A DNA stretch of 64,000 nucleotides from assembly GCA_026392115.1 (NCBI GenBank), contig JAPLCQ010000028.1, positions 62,164-126,163 of the forward strand, given 5' to 3'. Below, piece by piece: positions 8,528 through 16,886 of the stretch. The notes under the pieces are model-generated. The model did no database searches and was not told the DNA's origin. It was given only the letters and a program-made list of their open reading frames with translations. Positions within the stretch are counted from its first letter, which is position 1; each line of letters begins with the position of its first letter. The position numbers and the translations under genes were made by a program. This DNA is from Armatimonadota bacterium (lineage in GTDB: Bacteria; Armatimonadota; Chthonomonadetes; Chthonomonadales; CAJBBX01).

Positions 8528-10291
8528 ATGCAACCCTTGCACTATGTCGAGATCGAGAACTTCAAGTGCTTCGGGGACCGACAGCGAATCGATCTTGACC
8601 ATCCGGCGATGCTCATTGGGCCGAATAACTGCGGAAAGACGACCGCCATGCAGGCGCTCGCCCTCTGGTCGCATGCGGTACGGTCCTGGCACGCCAGGCG
8701 AGCGACCTCGCGCGCAACCAGGCGGACCGCCGTCGCGGTGAACAGGCTGGCCGTCGTCTCCGTACCGGTGCAGACAGCCAGGCACTTTTGGCACGATATG
8801 GTGGTCCGGGAGAGGAACACGCCCGTCACCGTGGCCATCACGGTGGGCGTCCTGTGGCAGGGCGAGGTCAGGCCCGTCTGCATTCGGCTTCGCAGTCAGG
8901 GCGACGAGCTGCTGTACTGCGCCGTCGCCGAAGAGGCCGCCCGCAATGACGGCGTCGTGCGACACGCCGCAGCTATTGATGTGGCTCTGCTCTATCCAAT
9001 GTCGGGTATTGAGACGGAGGAGCCGCTACTGCAGCCCGGTCGCGTGGATGTCCTGCTAGGGCAGGGGCAGAGCTCCCAGGTGCTGCGGAACCTCTGCCTG
9101 ACTGTCTATCACCGTGACCCGGCCGACTGGCAGGCGATCGTCGAGCGCATGGGTCGCCTGTTCGGCGTCTCACTCGGTACCCCGACTGAGACGGCCCGCG
9201 GCGCGGTCGAGCTAGTATACAAACAGGCGGGCGCCCATGCCGACCTCGATCTCTCACTAGCTGGCCGCGGCTGCCTACAGATGCTTCTCTTGCTGGCATA
9301 CCTCTACGCACACAAGGGCAGCGTGCTGCTGATCGACGAGCCTGACGCGCACATGGAGATCCTGCGGCAGCGCCAGGTCTACGTCCTGCTGAGCAACGTG
9401 GCCGTCGAGCTTGGCGCCCAGGTCGTAATGGCGACGCACTCCGAGGTGCTGCTCGAGCAGGGCCTCCCTCGGAATGTAAGTCTGTTGCTTGCCGGCAGGG
9501 CAGAGCGGGTCCAGCAAGCCGGCACGGTTCAGTCCGCGCTCCGCCTATACGGTGCGGCACATTACCTCAAGGCGCGCGTGTGCGGGTACGTCCTCTACGT
9601 AGAGGGCTCCACGGATGTTGAGATGCTCGCCGCGCTCGCGGCGCGTATAGGGCACCGGGCGGCGCGGCTTCTGGAAGGGGCAGTCAACGTCTGCTATGTT
9701 CAGTGCTCAACGCCTGATGTTACGGCGGATTCCGAACAGGACCGCGTCGAAGGGGGACCTGAGAAGCGGCCACGGGACCATTTCATGGCGTTGCGCAGGC
9801 TGATACCGGAGCTCAGGGGTCTCGCGGTGCTTGACGGGGACAACACGGAGCGGCGTGACGCAGACGGCGGCGGCCTGCGGACGTGCCACTGGCCGCGCTA
9901 CGAGGCCGAGAACTACTTCGTATCGCCGGAAGTGCTGCTCATGTTCGTTGAGCGCGAGGCGCCCGATACGCTCGTGACGGCACGCAGTCTGCTCGCCGAT
10001 CTCATCAGCGACCGCGTGTTCGGCGGCAACGCCGAGGACTTCGGCTCCTATGCATCGGCGCCGCCTGCGGCCGCTCGGCTCATCTGGGAGGGCAAGACGA
10101 ACCACCTGAAGCTCAGCGCCTTCGCGGAGGAGTTCTTCCGGCGTCTGGGCGAGGCGACGCGGGCGCCGATGCTGCTGCGAAAGGGCAACCTCCACCGGTT
10201 GGTGGAGTTCGTCGAGCCACGCCGCGTACCGCCCGAGGTGCGGGAGAGGCTCGACCTCATCGCCAGCTTGATCGAGCCACTCCCAGAGTAG
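8528..10291 (+). CDS. OLD-family ATPase with TOPRIM nuclease domain
   Basis: The 587-residue protein has an SMC/ABC-type ATPase half and a TOPRIM half. Walker A is G-P-N-N-C-G-K-T (residues 31-38). A signature-like S-L-A-G-R-G comes before Walker B (V-L-L-I-D-E-P-D-A-H, about residue 266), and an H-loop M-A-T-H-S follows (about residue 300). The TOPRIM residues are Y-V-E-G-S-T-D-V-E (about 357) and V-L-D-G-D-N (about 433), then E-A-E-N-Y-F. OLD proteins are nucleases or ATPases often linked to phage defence; class 2 members pair with a UvrD-like helicase, but none is next to this gene, so it looks like a class 1 (stand-alone) member. The start ATG has GGAGG 5 nt upstream. Codon choice is less GC-biased at third positions than neighbours, which suggests acquisition. 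Confidence 0.85.
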   Translation: MQPLHYVEIENFKCFGDRQRIDLDHPAMLIGPNNCGKTTAMQALALWSHAVRSWHARRATSRATRRTAVAVNRLAVVSVPVQTARHFWHDMVVRERNTPVTVAITVGVLWQGEVRPVCIRLRSQGDELLYCAVAEEAARNDGVVRHAAAIDVALLYPMSGIETEEPLLQPGRVDVLLGQGQSSQVLRNLCLTVYHRDPADWQAIVERMGRLFGVSLGTPTETARGAVELVYKQAGAHADLDLSLAGRGCLQMLLLLAYLYAHKGSVLLIDEPDAHMEILRQRQVYVLLSNVAVELGAQVVMATHSEVLLEQGLPRNVSLLLAGRAERVQQAGTVQSALRLYGAAHYLKARVCGYVLYVEGSTDVEMLAALAARIGHRAARLLEGAVNVCYVQCSTPDVTADSEQDRVEGGPEKRPRDHFMALRRLIPELRGLAVLDGDNTERRDADGGGLRTCHWPRYEAENYFVSPEVLLMFVEREAPDTLVTARSLLADLISDRVFGGNAEDFGSYASAPPAAARLIWEGKTNHLKLSAFAEEFFRRLGEATRAPMLLRKGNLHRLVEFVEPRRVPPEVRERLDLIASLIEPLPE

Positions 10292-10310
10292 CCGACCGGG
10301 GTGCGAAGGC

Positions 10311-10376
10311 GCCGCGCGCCCCGGCTCCAGCGCCACCGTCCGTCGCCTACCGCACCAGGTCGCAGGCGTCGGCGGG
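10311..10376 (-). repeat. Direct repeat copy 1: echo of the thioredoxin gene 3' end
   Basis: This copy matches 11473-11538 with about 80% identity by eye, with a 30-bp core carrying one mismatch. Read on the minus strand it encodes the last nine residues and stop of the thioredoxin-like gene ([13 protein letters not shown]) but nothing of its body. It ends about 14 nt before the 3' end of the beta-propeller gene, which lies between the two copies. Confidence 0.75.
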
Positions 10377-10389
10377 AGGTCGCTATGGG

Positions 10390-11382
10390 TCAGGGCGATC
10401 CGAACAATTTGCTCGGTCCCGTCGCACGCACGCCTTGCGCGGGTGCGACCGACTTCTCCAGAAGCCACAGGCGCTGGGGTCCACTGACGCTGCAGAGCAC
10501 GATCCGGGTTCCATCGGCGGAGAGCGTGACCCGCGGCGCCGGCACGCAGCAGCAATCGGGCGGGTGCAGCTTGGTCTGGAGCAGGCGGACGGACCGGCTG
10601 TTCCGCATGTCCACCAGCCATACGGTGTACGGTAGGGGCCGCTGCTGGTCGCCGGGCTCCTCACCGAACATGCCTAGCACCACAACATGGGCGCCGGCCG
10701 CGACGGCTGTACAGTAGTCATAGCCCCTCAAGGCCGATCCCGTAGGCCGCCGCCTGCCGTTCGGTAAGACGTGCTCGAACCTCGCCCACAAAGGCGTCTT
10801 GTACTCGGTCACGGCCTCGAGCGAGCCATACCCGGGCACCCTGGCATCGTAGTCCATCTGGCGCAGTCGGCTCACCTTGCCTGTTTGCGCGTCGATGTCC
10901 ACCAGACGATGCTCGGGACTTCCGGTGGACATGCCAAGCCGAAGCCTGATGGTCACGCGGCCCGGAGACCTCCAGCTCGCGAGGTCAGCCTCATCCAACG
11001 TGATCTTCCTGCGGGCCCACTCAGCCGCCAGCCAAGGGCTCCACCGGAGCACGACGGGCCGCGTCCCGGCGCCGGTGACCGGCAGCAGGCAGAGCGCGTT
11101 GTCGCCGCCCCGGATGAACGCGACACGGTCGCCGGATGGGGAAAACGCAGGGCTTCCGATCGCGTGCCGGTGCAGGCGGCTCGATGCCCCGGTCACTACG
11201 TTCCAGGTTCGCAACACGCCCGGCTCGCCGAGGGCGCCGTCGCGGAGGGCGACCGTCCGGCTGTCCGGGCCCCATGCAGCTTCCAGCGCCTTCGGACCGC
11301 GAATCCAGCGCCGGCCGGTCCCGGCCATCGACGGCGTCGAGCCGCCCAACGTAGCAATAAGTACCAGAGACGCAAGCCGCAT
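10390..11382 (-). CDS. Secreted beta-propeller (TolB/PD40-like) protein
   Basis: The protein is 330 residues. The ATG at 11382 follows GGGAGGA, and residues 1-20 are a signal peptide (S-L-V-L-I-A-T-L-G-G-S-T-P-S-M-A). The body shows propeller-like blade ends such as A-A-W-G-P-D-S-R-T-V-A-L, S-P-A-F-S-P-S-G-D-R-V-A-F-I-R, and V-T-L-S-A-D-G-T-R-I-V-L. There is no catalytic motif, so it is probably a binding or scaffold domain in the periplasm or outside. It is flanked by the two 66-bp direct repeats (10311-10376 and 11473-11538), which suggests it was inserted into or duplicated beside the 3' end of the thioredoxin-like gene. Confidence 0.75.
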   Translation of the reverse strand: MRLASLVLIATLGGSTPSMAGTGRRWIRGPKALEAAWGPDSRTVALRDGALGEPGVLRTWNVVTGASSRLHRHAIGSPAFSPSGDRVAFIRGGDNALCLLPVTGAGTRPVVLRWSPWLAAEWARRKITLDEADLASWRSPGRVTIRLRLGMSTGSPEHRLVDIDAQTGKVSRLRQMDYDARVPGYGSLEAVTEYKTPLWARFEHVLPNGRRRPTGSALRGYDYCTAVAAGAHVVVLGMFGEEPGDQQRPLPYTVWLVDMRNSRSVRLLQTKLHPPDCCCVPAPRVTLSADGTRIVLCSVSGPQRLWLLEKSVAPAQGVRATGPSKLFGSP

Positions 11383-11472
11383 GGGACCAGTCCTCCCTGT
11401 GCCGATTATACGGCCTGCCCGCCGAGGCGTCGACCAGCCACGGCGGCTTCGCCATCCGAAGCCTTGGGTGAC

Positions 11473-11538
11473 GCCGCGCCCCGGCTCCAGCCCCCGCCCG
11501 CCCGCCGGCTACCGCACCAAGTCGCAGGCGTCGGCGGG
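11473..11538 (-). repeat. Direct repeat copy 2: 3' end of the thioredoxin gene
   Basis: This copy covers the last nine codons and stop of the thioredoxin-like gene plus about 36 nt downstream. The first copy is at 10311-10376. The strongest match is the 30 bp ending in the coding part (one mismatch); the middle is diverged and there is a 2-nt length difference. The beta-propeller gene lies between the copies. Confidence 0.75.
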
Positions 11539-12093
11539 CATCCAGTGGGCGTCCCGCCCCTCCCACTTCACGTTGCAGCCGATGGGGTTCGTGATCGCGG
11601 TGGCTACGGGGCGGCCCGCCACCATATCCTCCAGCGCGGCCTCCAGGTCGTTCACCGTGGCCTTCTCGGCCTCGCGGGGGTTGTCCAGCGCGCGGCCGGT
11701 GTAGGCGAGCTTGCGCTCCTGATCGAAGACGTAGAAGTGCGGGGTGCGCAGGGCGCCGTAGGCCAGGGCGGTGCGCTGGCTCTCGTCGCGCAGGTAGACC
11801 CACGCGAAGCGCTGCTCCTCCATGCGCTCGATCATATTGAGGAACGAGTCGCCGGCGTAGGTGAGCGCCGTGTTGGCGTTGATGCCCACGAAGCGGACGC
11901 CCCGGTCGGCGAACTTCAGGGCGGTGGCGCGGGTCGCCTCGTCGGAGCCCAGCACGTAGGGGCAGTGGTTGCAGGTGAAGAAGAGGACGAGGACGGGCGC
12001 GTCGGCGAAGTCGGCCAGCGTGTAGCAGCGGCCGTCCGTGGCGGGCAGAGCGAAGTCGGGCGCCGGGGCGCCGAGGGGCAGTGTGAAGCTCAT
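11509..12093 (-). CDS. Thioredoxin-fold peroxiredoxin-like protein
   Basis: This 194-residue AhpC/TSA-type protein starts [14 protein letters not shown] with no signal peptide, so it is likely cytoplasmic. The redox site is F-F-T-C-N-H-C-P-Y (C-x-x-C, about residues 38-45), typical of the subfamily that reads C-N-H-C-P-Y/F-V. A second conserved segment is G-I-N-A-N-T. It probably reduces peroxides or protein disulphides using a small thiol partner. The start has GGGAGGAG 6 nt upstream. Its 3' end is repeated at 10311-10376. It is divergent from the DUF5916 gene. Confidence 0.85.
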   Translation of the reverse strand: MSFTLPLGAPAPDFALPATDGRCYTLADFADAPVLVLFFTCNHCPYVLGSDEATRATALKFADRGVRFVGINANTALTYAGDSFLNMIERMEEQRFAWVYLRDESQRTALAYGALRTPHFYVFDQERKLAYTGRALDNPREAEKATVNDLEAALEDMVAGRPVATAITNPIGCNVKWEGRDAHWMPADACDLVR

Positions 12094-12236
12094 GCGGTCT
12101 CCTCCCGTGCCCAGGTCCCTGGGCGCGTCGTACCTTACAGGATACCGGTCCCGGAGCGGCCGGGCCGGCGGCGGTTGCGGGTAGGCTCTTTCGGGCAGTC
12201 TGAGCGCTGCACAGTTAGATACGGAGTTCCGCCATC

Positions 12237-14207
12237 GTGAAATGCACCATCGCCGCCGCCCTCCTGGCGCTGCTCGTCCCCTCTGTCGCCCTGGCCGGCG
12301 ACACCACCCGCCGAGAGGTCCGCGCCGTCAAGCTCTCCGCAGCGCCCGTCATCGACGGCAGGCTCGACGACCCGGTCTGGAAGGAGGCCGCCGAATGCAC
12401 GGGCTTCCTGGACGAGATGTGGGACACGCCCGTCGCCGAGCAGACGATCGTCCGCGTGGGTTACGACGACAAGTGCGTCTACGTCTCGTTCCACTGCCTC
12501 GACAGCCAGCCCAAGGCCATCGTCGCCCGCGAGACGAAGCGGGGCGCCGACTTCTTCCAGGAGGACCGCGTCCGCCTGCGCCTCAACCCCTTCAACAGCA
12601 AGCGCGAGGAGGACGAGAGCGAGCTCCACCTGAACCCGCTGGGCACGCAGACGTCGGAACTGGCCGGCGGCAGGGCCAACAAGCAGGAGTGGGAGGGCGA
12701 CTGGAAGGCCGCGGCGGCCATCGTGGAGGACGGCTGGGTGGCCGAGATGGCCGTGCCCTGGAGCGTCTTCGTGCGGCCGGCCGGAACCGGCAAGCCGACG
12801 ACCATAGGCATCAACTTCGACCGCTACCAGGCCCGCACCCGGGTGAAGTCCTACTGGAGCAACCTGGGTCAGCAGGAGCGGCGCGAGCTGGGAGGGCAGT
12901 GGCTCGACGTCGTCATGCCGCAGGCCGCCAAGGCCGACAAGCTGTCGATGCTGGGCTACCTCTTCGGCGGGGCCGACGGCGGCGACGTGACCGGGCGGGC
13001 AGGGTTAGACGCCCGCTACCAGTTCACGCCCCTGCTGACGGGCCTGGCCACGCTGAACCCGGACTTCTCCAACGTGGAGGGCGCCGTTACCAGCGTCGAC
13101 TTCTCCTATGCCGAGCGCCTGCCCGAGGAGCGGCGGCCCTTCTTCAATGAGGGAGCCGAGTACTTCAGCTCGCCGCTTCACAGTGTCCGGCCCTTTGCCA
13201 GCGTCCGGCTGGGCGACCTGGACCTGGGCGGCAAGTTCTACGGCCGCGTACGCCAAGGCACCGACCTGGGGCTGCTCGCCGGCCGCGACGCCTACGGCCG
13301 CACCGACGCCGTCGTGAACCTGGCGCACCAGTTTTCGCCCTACGACAGTGTCGTCTTCCAGGGCGTCAGCCGTACGGGGCAGGGCATCAGCAACCAGGTG
13401 GGCGTGGCCAAGGCCAAGCTCCGGCGCGGCGATTGGAACCTGAACGCGGCCTTCGGCAAGTCGGCGGACCATACCGGCCCAGGCGAGACCACGGACATCT
13501 CGGCCTGGTGGAGCGCCAAGGCCTGGTACGTCAGCGCCAACTACGAGCAGGTGAGCCGCAATATGCGCGCCCGCGACGGCTACGTCATGTTCCTCGACCA
13601 GAAGGGCATGACGGGCGAGGGCGGCTACTACTCCAACTGGCGCACCGGCCCCTTCCGGTCCGGTAGCTGGTGGTGGAACGCCAGCAAGTACAGCCACCTG
13701 GATGGGCGCCCCTTCCGCGACGGCATCGGCACCGGCGTCTCGTTTGACACGGCGAACCAGTGGAACCTGGACCTGAACCTGAACACCGGCACCTTCGAGG
13801 GCAACCGCGACCGCGTGGTTCGGCTGGGAGCCCGCTACCCGTCGCAGGACAAGTTCCGCTGGGGCGGCATTTCGGTGGCGACGGGCCAGCGGCGCGGCGC
13901 CAACTACAGCGCGTTGAGCCCGGCCCTCTCCTGGCGCTTCTTCAACCGCCTCTCCCTGGGCGCCTCGGCCGAGGTGATAAGCGCCGGAGGGGCCTACCGG
14001 CAGGACATCGTCACTCTCTCATACGACGTGTCCCGCGACCAGGCCGTCGGCGGCCGCCTGGTGCGGCGCGACGGCAAGACCAACGGCTACCTGAGCTACC
14101 GGAAGTCGGGCTACGGCGGCACCGAGACGTTCGTCATCCTGGGCGATCCCAACGCCGAAACCTACGCCGACCGCCTGGTCGTAAAGGTGGTAATGCCGCT
14201 GAAGTAG
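12237..14207 (+). CDS. CBM9-like/DUF5916 outer-membrane protein
   Basis: The 656-residue protein starts at a GTG (12237) with GGAG upstream and has a signal peptide ending V-A-L-A-G. Residues about 30-215 form a family 9 carbohydrate-binding-like domain ([10 protein letters not shown], then [13 protein letters not shown]). The rest is a DUF5916-type region: L-N-P-D-F-S-N-V-E, then [15 protein letters not shown], followed by many amphipathic strands rich in Tyr and Trp. The C-terminus ends in alternating hydrophobic residues ([10 protein letters not shown]). That fits an outer-membrane barrel and supports a diderm host. A role in binding or importing glycans is inferred. Confidence 0.8.
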   Translation: MKCTIAAALLALLVPSVALAGDTTRREVRAVKLSAAPVIDGRLDDPVWKEAAECTGFLDEMWDTPVAEQTIVRVGYDDKCVYVSFHCLDSQPKAIVARETKRGADFFQEDRVRLRLNPFNSKREEDESELHLNPLGTQTSELAGGRANKQEWEGDWKAAAAIVEDGWVAEMAVPWSVFVRPAGTGKPTTIGINFDRYQARTRVKSYWSNLGQQERRELGGQWLDVVMPQAAKADKLSMLGYLFGGADGGDVTGRAGLDARYQFTPLLTGLATLNPDFSNVEGAVTSVDFSYAERLPEERRPFFNEGAEYFSSPLHSVRPFASVRLGDLDLGGKFYGRVRQGTDLGLLAGRDAYGRTDAVVNLAHQFSPYDSVVFQGVSRTGQGISNQVGVAKAKLRRGDWNLNAAFGKSADHTGPGETTDISAWWSAKAWYVSANYEQVSRNMRARDGYVMFLDQKGMTGEGGYYSNWRTGPFRSGSWWWNASKYSHLDGRPFRDGIGTGVSFDTANQWNLDLNLNTGTFEGNRDRVVRLGARYPSQDKFRWGGISVATGQRRGANYSALSPALSWRFFNRLSLGASAEVISAGGAYRQDIVTLSYDVSRDQAVGGRLVRRDGKTNGYLSYRKSGYGGTETFVILGDPNAETYADRLVVKVVMPLK

Positions 14208-14224
14208 GCGGCGGGGGGCGGCGC

Positions 14225-14250
14225 TCAGTCCACGGCGTTGCCGTAGGGGA
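14225..14250 (-). pseudogene. 3'-terminal echo of a Gfo/Idh-like gene
   Basis: On the minus strand the short stretch reads M-I-P-Y-G-N-A-V-D-stop. Its last 14 coding bases, CACGGCGTTGCCGT on the plus strand (14231-14244), are identical to 14866-14879, where they encode the end (H-G-N-A-V-N-stop) of the oxidoreductase. The stop is in the same relative place. The two copies lie on either side of the HicBA pair. The match is short, so chance cannot be excluded. Confidence 0.35.
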
Positions 14251-14318
14251 TCATGTGCCTGCTCAAGGTCTGCGCCAGAATACGCACGGGCCTTGCGGAC
14301 GGACTGGGAGACACCGCA

Positions 14319-14543
14319 ATGCACGGAGGTGTGGCGTTGGATATCATCGTGGAAACTGATCGCGAGGAGGACGGCCGCTGGATTGCAGAGGTGCCGTCGC
14401 TTCCCGGCGTGCTTGCCTATGGGAACTCGCCGGACCATGCGGTGATGGTGGCGAAAGCGCTTGCATTGCGTGTGCTGGCCGACCGATTGGACCACGGTGA
14501 GGACGTCCCCGAGCTGAGCGGGCTCTTCGCCGTTGCGGCATGA
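14319..14543 (+). CDS. hicB: HicB-family antitoxin
   Basis: This 74-residue protein of the HicB fold has the characteristic E-D-G-R-W-I-A-E-V-P-S-L-P-G-V followed by a helix. It would bind and silence the HicA toxin. The classical C-terminal DNA-binding domain is absent, as in short HicB proteins, so autoregulation is uncertain. The start ATG follows GGGAG. Its stop overlaps the start of hicA by 4 nt (ATGA), so the two are coupled. It lies between convergent DUF5916 and Gfo/Idh genes. Confidence 0.85.
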   Translation: MHGGVALDIIVETDREEDGRWIAEVPSLPGVLAYGNSPDHAVMVAKALALRVLADRLDHGEDVPELSGLFAVAA

Positions 14544-14752
14544 CGATTTGGCCGACAGTCAAGGCCCGACGCCTTCTGACGGCCTTGCAGCGCATCGGTT
14601 GGTCGGAGGCTCGGCGCACCGGCTCGCACCGGGTTCTGGTTCGCGATACTTGGCCTGACTTCGTCTTCGCCTTCCACGATGGCGAAGAGATAGGGCCCCG
14701 CATGCTCGCCCGGGTGGCGCGGCATACCGGCCTTAGGCCGGAGGACCTGTAG
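14540..14752 (+). CDS. hicA: HicA-family mRNA interferase toxin
   Basis: This 70-residue HicA/YcfA-type toxin is a small dsRNA-binding-fold RNase that degrades mRNA when not bound by HicB. The family core is visible: K-A-R-R-L-L-T-A-L-Q-R-I-G-W, then R-R-T-G-S-H-R-V-L with the catalytic His30, then I-G-P-R-M-L near the end. The order antitoxin-then-toxin is common in this family. Coupled to hicB through the ATGA overlap. Confidence 0.85.
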   Translation: MTIWPTVKARRLLTALQRIGWSEARRTGSHRVLVRDTWPDFVFAFHDGEEIGPRMLARVARHTGLRPEDL

Positions 14753-14859
14753 GGCCAAACCCCGCCCGTCGCCACCGGCAGCCAGGACACTGGTGTCAGT
14801 GCGGCCCGACATCACTGACCGCACTGCCTGGGCTGTCGATGGGGCCGTATGCACACTCT

Positions 14860-16101
14860 CTAGTTCACGGCGTTGCCGTGTTCGTCCCAGACCTCCCGTG
14901 CGTGGGCGATCGCCTCGGGGCTGGGCTCGATGAGGCCCCGGATAGAGGGTGGAGGCTGGCCCGGGCCGGCGTCCTCGGGGAAGGGCGACCAGTGGTCGTG
15001 TTCCACGGCCTTGCGGGCCTCCTCGTCCCGGAAGTCCGGCACGGTTTGCGGGGCGCCGTCGGCCAAGCAGGAGCGCCATGCCAGGATGCCCACCGCCGAC
15101 ATGGCGGCTCCCCGGTAGACGTCCAGGTAGGGCTGCTCACCCGCGCGGATGGCGTTGGCGAAGTGGAAGCTGGTCCAGAAGTCGCCGCCGCCGTGGCCGG
15201 ATGCGCGGGCCAGGTCGCCATGCTCGGGCCAGTCGGGCCGGTAGGTGATGTCGTTCGGGTCGCCGGACTTGCGCATCCACTCCTCGGTGTGGCGCCGCAC
15301 GAATCCCCAATGGTCCGGTTCGGCCGTGGCGATCATGCCCCGCTCGCCGTGCAACTCGTAGCGAACGCGATGGATGGAGCCCATCATGAGGCCCCAGAGG
15401 CGGAATACCGCCCCGCCGCCCGTGCGGACCAGGATCACGCTGCCGGTGTCGGCTACCTTGACCGTGTTGGGCGACTGCGACGTCTCCTCGCTGACGGCCA
15501 GGGCGTTGACGCGCACCGGCGTCTCGTCGGTGATGCACATGAGCGGCGCCAGCGCGTGCGAGCAGTAGTACGTGGACGGCAACCAGTTCCGCCAGTGGTT
15601 CAGGCCGGGCGATATGGAGAGGCGCCAGCGCTCTTCGCCGGGGTGGTTGTACTCGACCTCGGCGTAGCGCACGGGGCCGATCTCGCCCGCCTGGTACAGC
15701 CTCCGGAGCTCCTGCGCGGCGACAGAGTAGGGGTAGTTCTCGGCGAACATGAACGTACGGCCGCTCCGCTCCACGGCCCGGCAGAGGGCGGCGCACTCGG
15801 AAAGCGTCTTGGCGGCGGTGGTCTCGCTCATCACGTGCTTGCCGGCGTCCAGGGCGCGGATGGCAAGGGGCGCGTGCTGGTGGAAGTAGTTGGCCAGCAC
15901 CACGGCATCCATGTCGTGCTCAAGGAAGCGCTCGTAGTCGGTGTAGGTGGCCACGCCCCACTGCTTGCCCGCCTCGGCCAGCCGCGCCTCCGCCGTGTCG
16001 CAGAGCGCCACCAGCTTCATGCCCACGGCCTCGGTGGCACCCGCCGCGAAGCTCTGTCCCCGGCCGACGCCGACGACCCCTACCCGGATCGGATGGCTCA
16101 T
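14860..16101 (-). CDS. Gfo/Idh/MocA-family oxidoreductase
   Basis: The 413-residue enzyme has a Rossmann NAD(P)-binding start (R-V-G-V-V-G-V-G-R-G, about residues 6-15) and a typical C-terminal Gfo/Idh domain. Family members oxidise or reduce sugars and inositols. The usual E-K-P motif reads S-E-T-T-A-A-K-T (about residue 94), so the classical Lys is not at its usual place; this is a known variation in secreted-enzyme-linked subgroups but worth checking. The ATG at 16101 has AGGAGGA 8 nt upstream, and there is no signal peptide. It is the last gene of a five-gene operon, 22 nt after the GDSL gene. Confidence 0.85.
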   Translation of the reverse strand: MSHPIRVGVVGVGRGQSFAAGATEAVGMKLVALCDTAEARLAEAGKQWGVATYTDYERFLEHDMDAVVLANYFHQHAPLAIRALDAGKHVMSETTAAKTLSECAALCRAVERSGRTFMFAENYPYSVAAQELRRLYQAGEIGPVRYAEVEYNHPGEERWRLSISPGLNHWRNWLPSTYYCSHALAPLMCITDETPVRVNALAVSEETSQSPNTVKVADTGSVILVRTGGGAVFRLWGLMMGSIHRVRYELHGERGMIATAEPDHWGFVRRHTEEWMRKSGDPNDITYRPDWPEHGDLARASGHGGGDFWTSFHFANAIRAGEQPYLDVYRGAAMSAVGILAWRSCLADGAPQTVPDFRDEEARKAVEHDHWSPFPEDAGPGQPPPSIRGLIEPSPEAIAHAREVWDEHGNAVN

Positions 16102-16123
16102 ATCACTTGTCCTCCTGTAGCCG

Positions 16124-16858
16124 TCAGTCCTTGACCGACGACCGCGCATCAATGGGCACGCCCAGGCCGCCCAACAAGACGTGGGCCATGAGGCTGTTGC
16201 CGGCGGCGTTCATGTGGACGCCGTCGGTGGTGAGAAGGTTGTCGCGCGGGCCCGCCGCACGGAACGCATCGATGACCGTGCGGAAGGAGTTCTGGTAGTC
16301 CACGAAGCGGGCGCCGCACTTCCGACTGATCTGTCGCAGGGCGGCGTTGTAGCCCGCGAGCTTGGCGTTCTCCGGTGTCTCCCGTGCCTCATTGATCACC
16401 GTTGTGGATAGGATTACGACGCGCACCCCGGCCTTCATGGCTCGTGTCACCATCTCCTCGACATTGCGGCGGTAGTCGGCAAGTGGCACGCCGCGAGGAC
16501 CGTCGCCCAGTGGGTGGTTATCGTAGAATCCGTGCCAGACGTCATTGACGCCCACGCTGATGGTTACCAGGTCGGGCTTCTTCGCCAGCACGTCGCGGTC
16601 AAAGCGGGCCAGCATATCGTTGGACTTGTGGCCGGAGATGCCGGCGTTGACGACCTCGATGCCCTGCTCGGGGTAGATGGCCTGCAGCGCGCGCCGGACG
16701 AGCCAGACGTAGCCGCCGGGAGCTTCGCCCTGCTGGGTGATGCTGTCGCCCAGGCAGACGATGGTCTTCACGCCGCGCAGGGCGGGCGGCACATCGGCGC
16801 GGGCGGTCGTTCCGGCAAGGGCCGCGGCCAGCAGGCTGGCGAGCATCAGACGTCTCAT
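16124..16858 (-). CDS. Secreted SGNH/GDSL esterase
   Basis: The 244-residue protein has a signal peptide (residues 1-21) and all GDSL blocks: G-D-S-I-T-Q with Ser39 nucleophile, N-A-G-I-S-G (block II), G-V-N-D-V-W with Asn105 (block III), and D-G-V-H with Asp212 and His215 (block V). It probably removes acetyl or other ester groups from polysaccharides outside the cytoplasm. The start follows GAGGAG. It is operon-linked with GH36 and the oxidoreductase, so de-esterification coupled to debranching is a sensible role; this is inference. Confidence 0.9.
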   Translation of the reverse strand: MRRLMLASLLAAALAGTTARADVPPALRGVKTIVCLGDSITQQGEAPGGYVWLVRRALQAIYPEQGIEVVNAGISGHKSNDMLARFDRDVLAKKPDLVTISVGVNDVWHGFYDNHPLGDGPRGVPLADYRRNVEEMVTRAMKAGVRVVILSTTVINEARETPENAKLAGYNAALRQISRKCGARFVDYQNSFRTVIDAFRAAGPRDNLLTTDGVHMNAAGNSLMAHVLLGGLGVPIDARSSVKD

Positions 16859-16886
16859 AGCATCTCCTCAGGCGGTAGGTTGCCCC

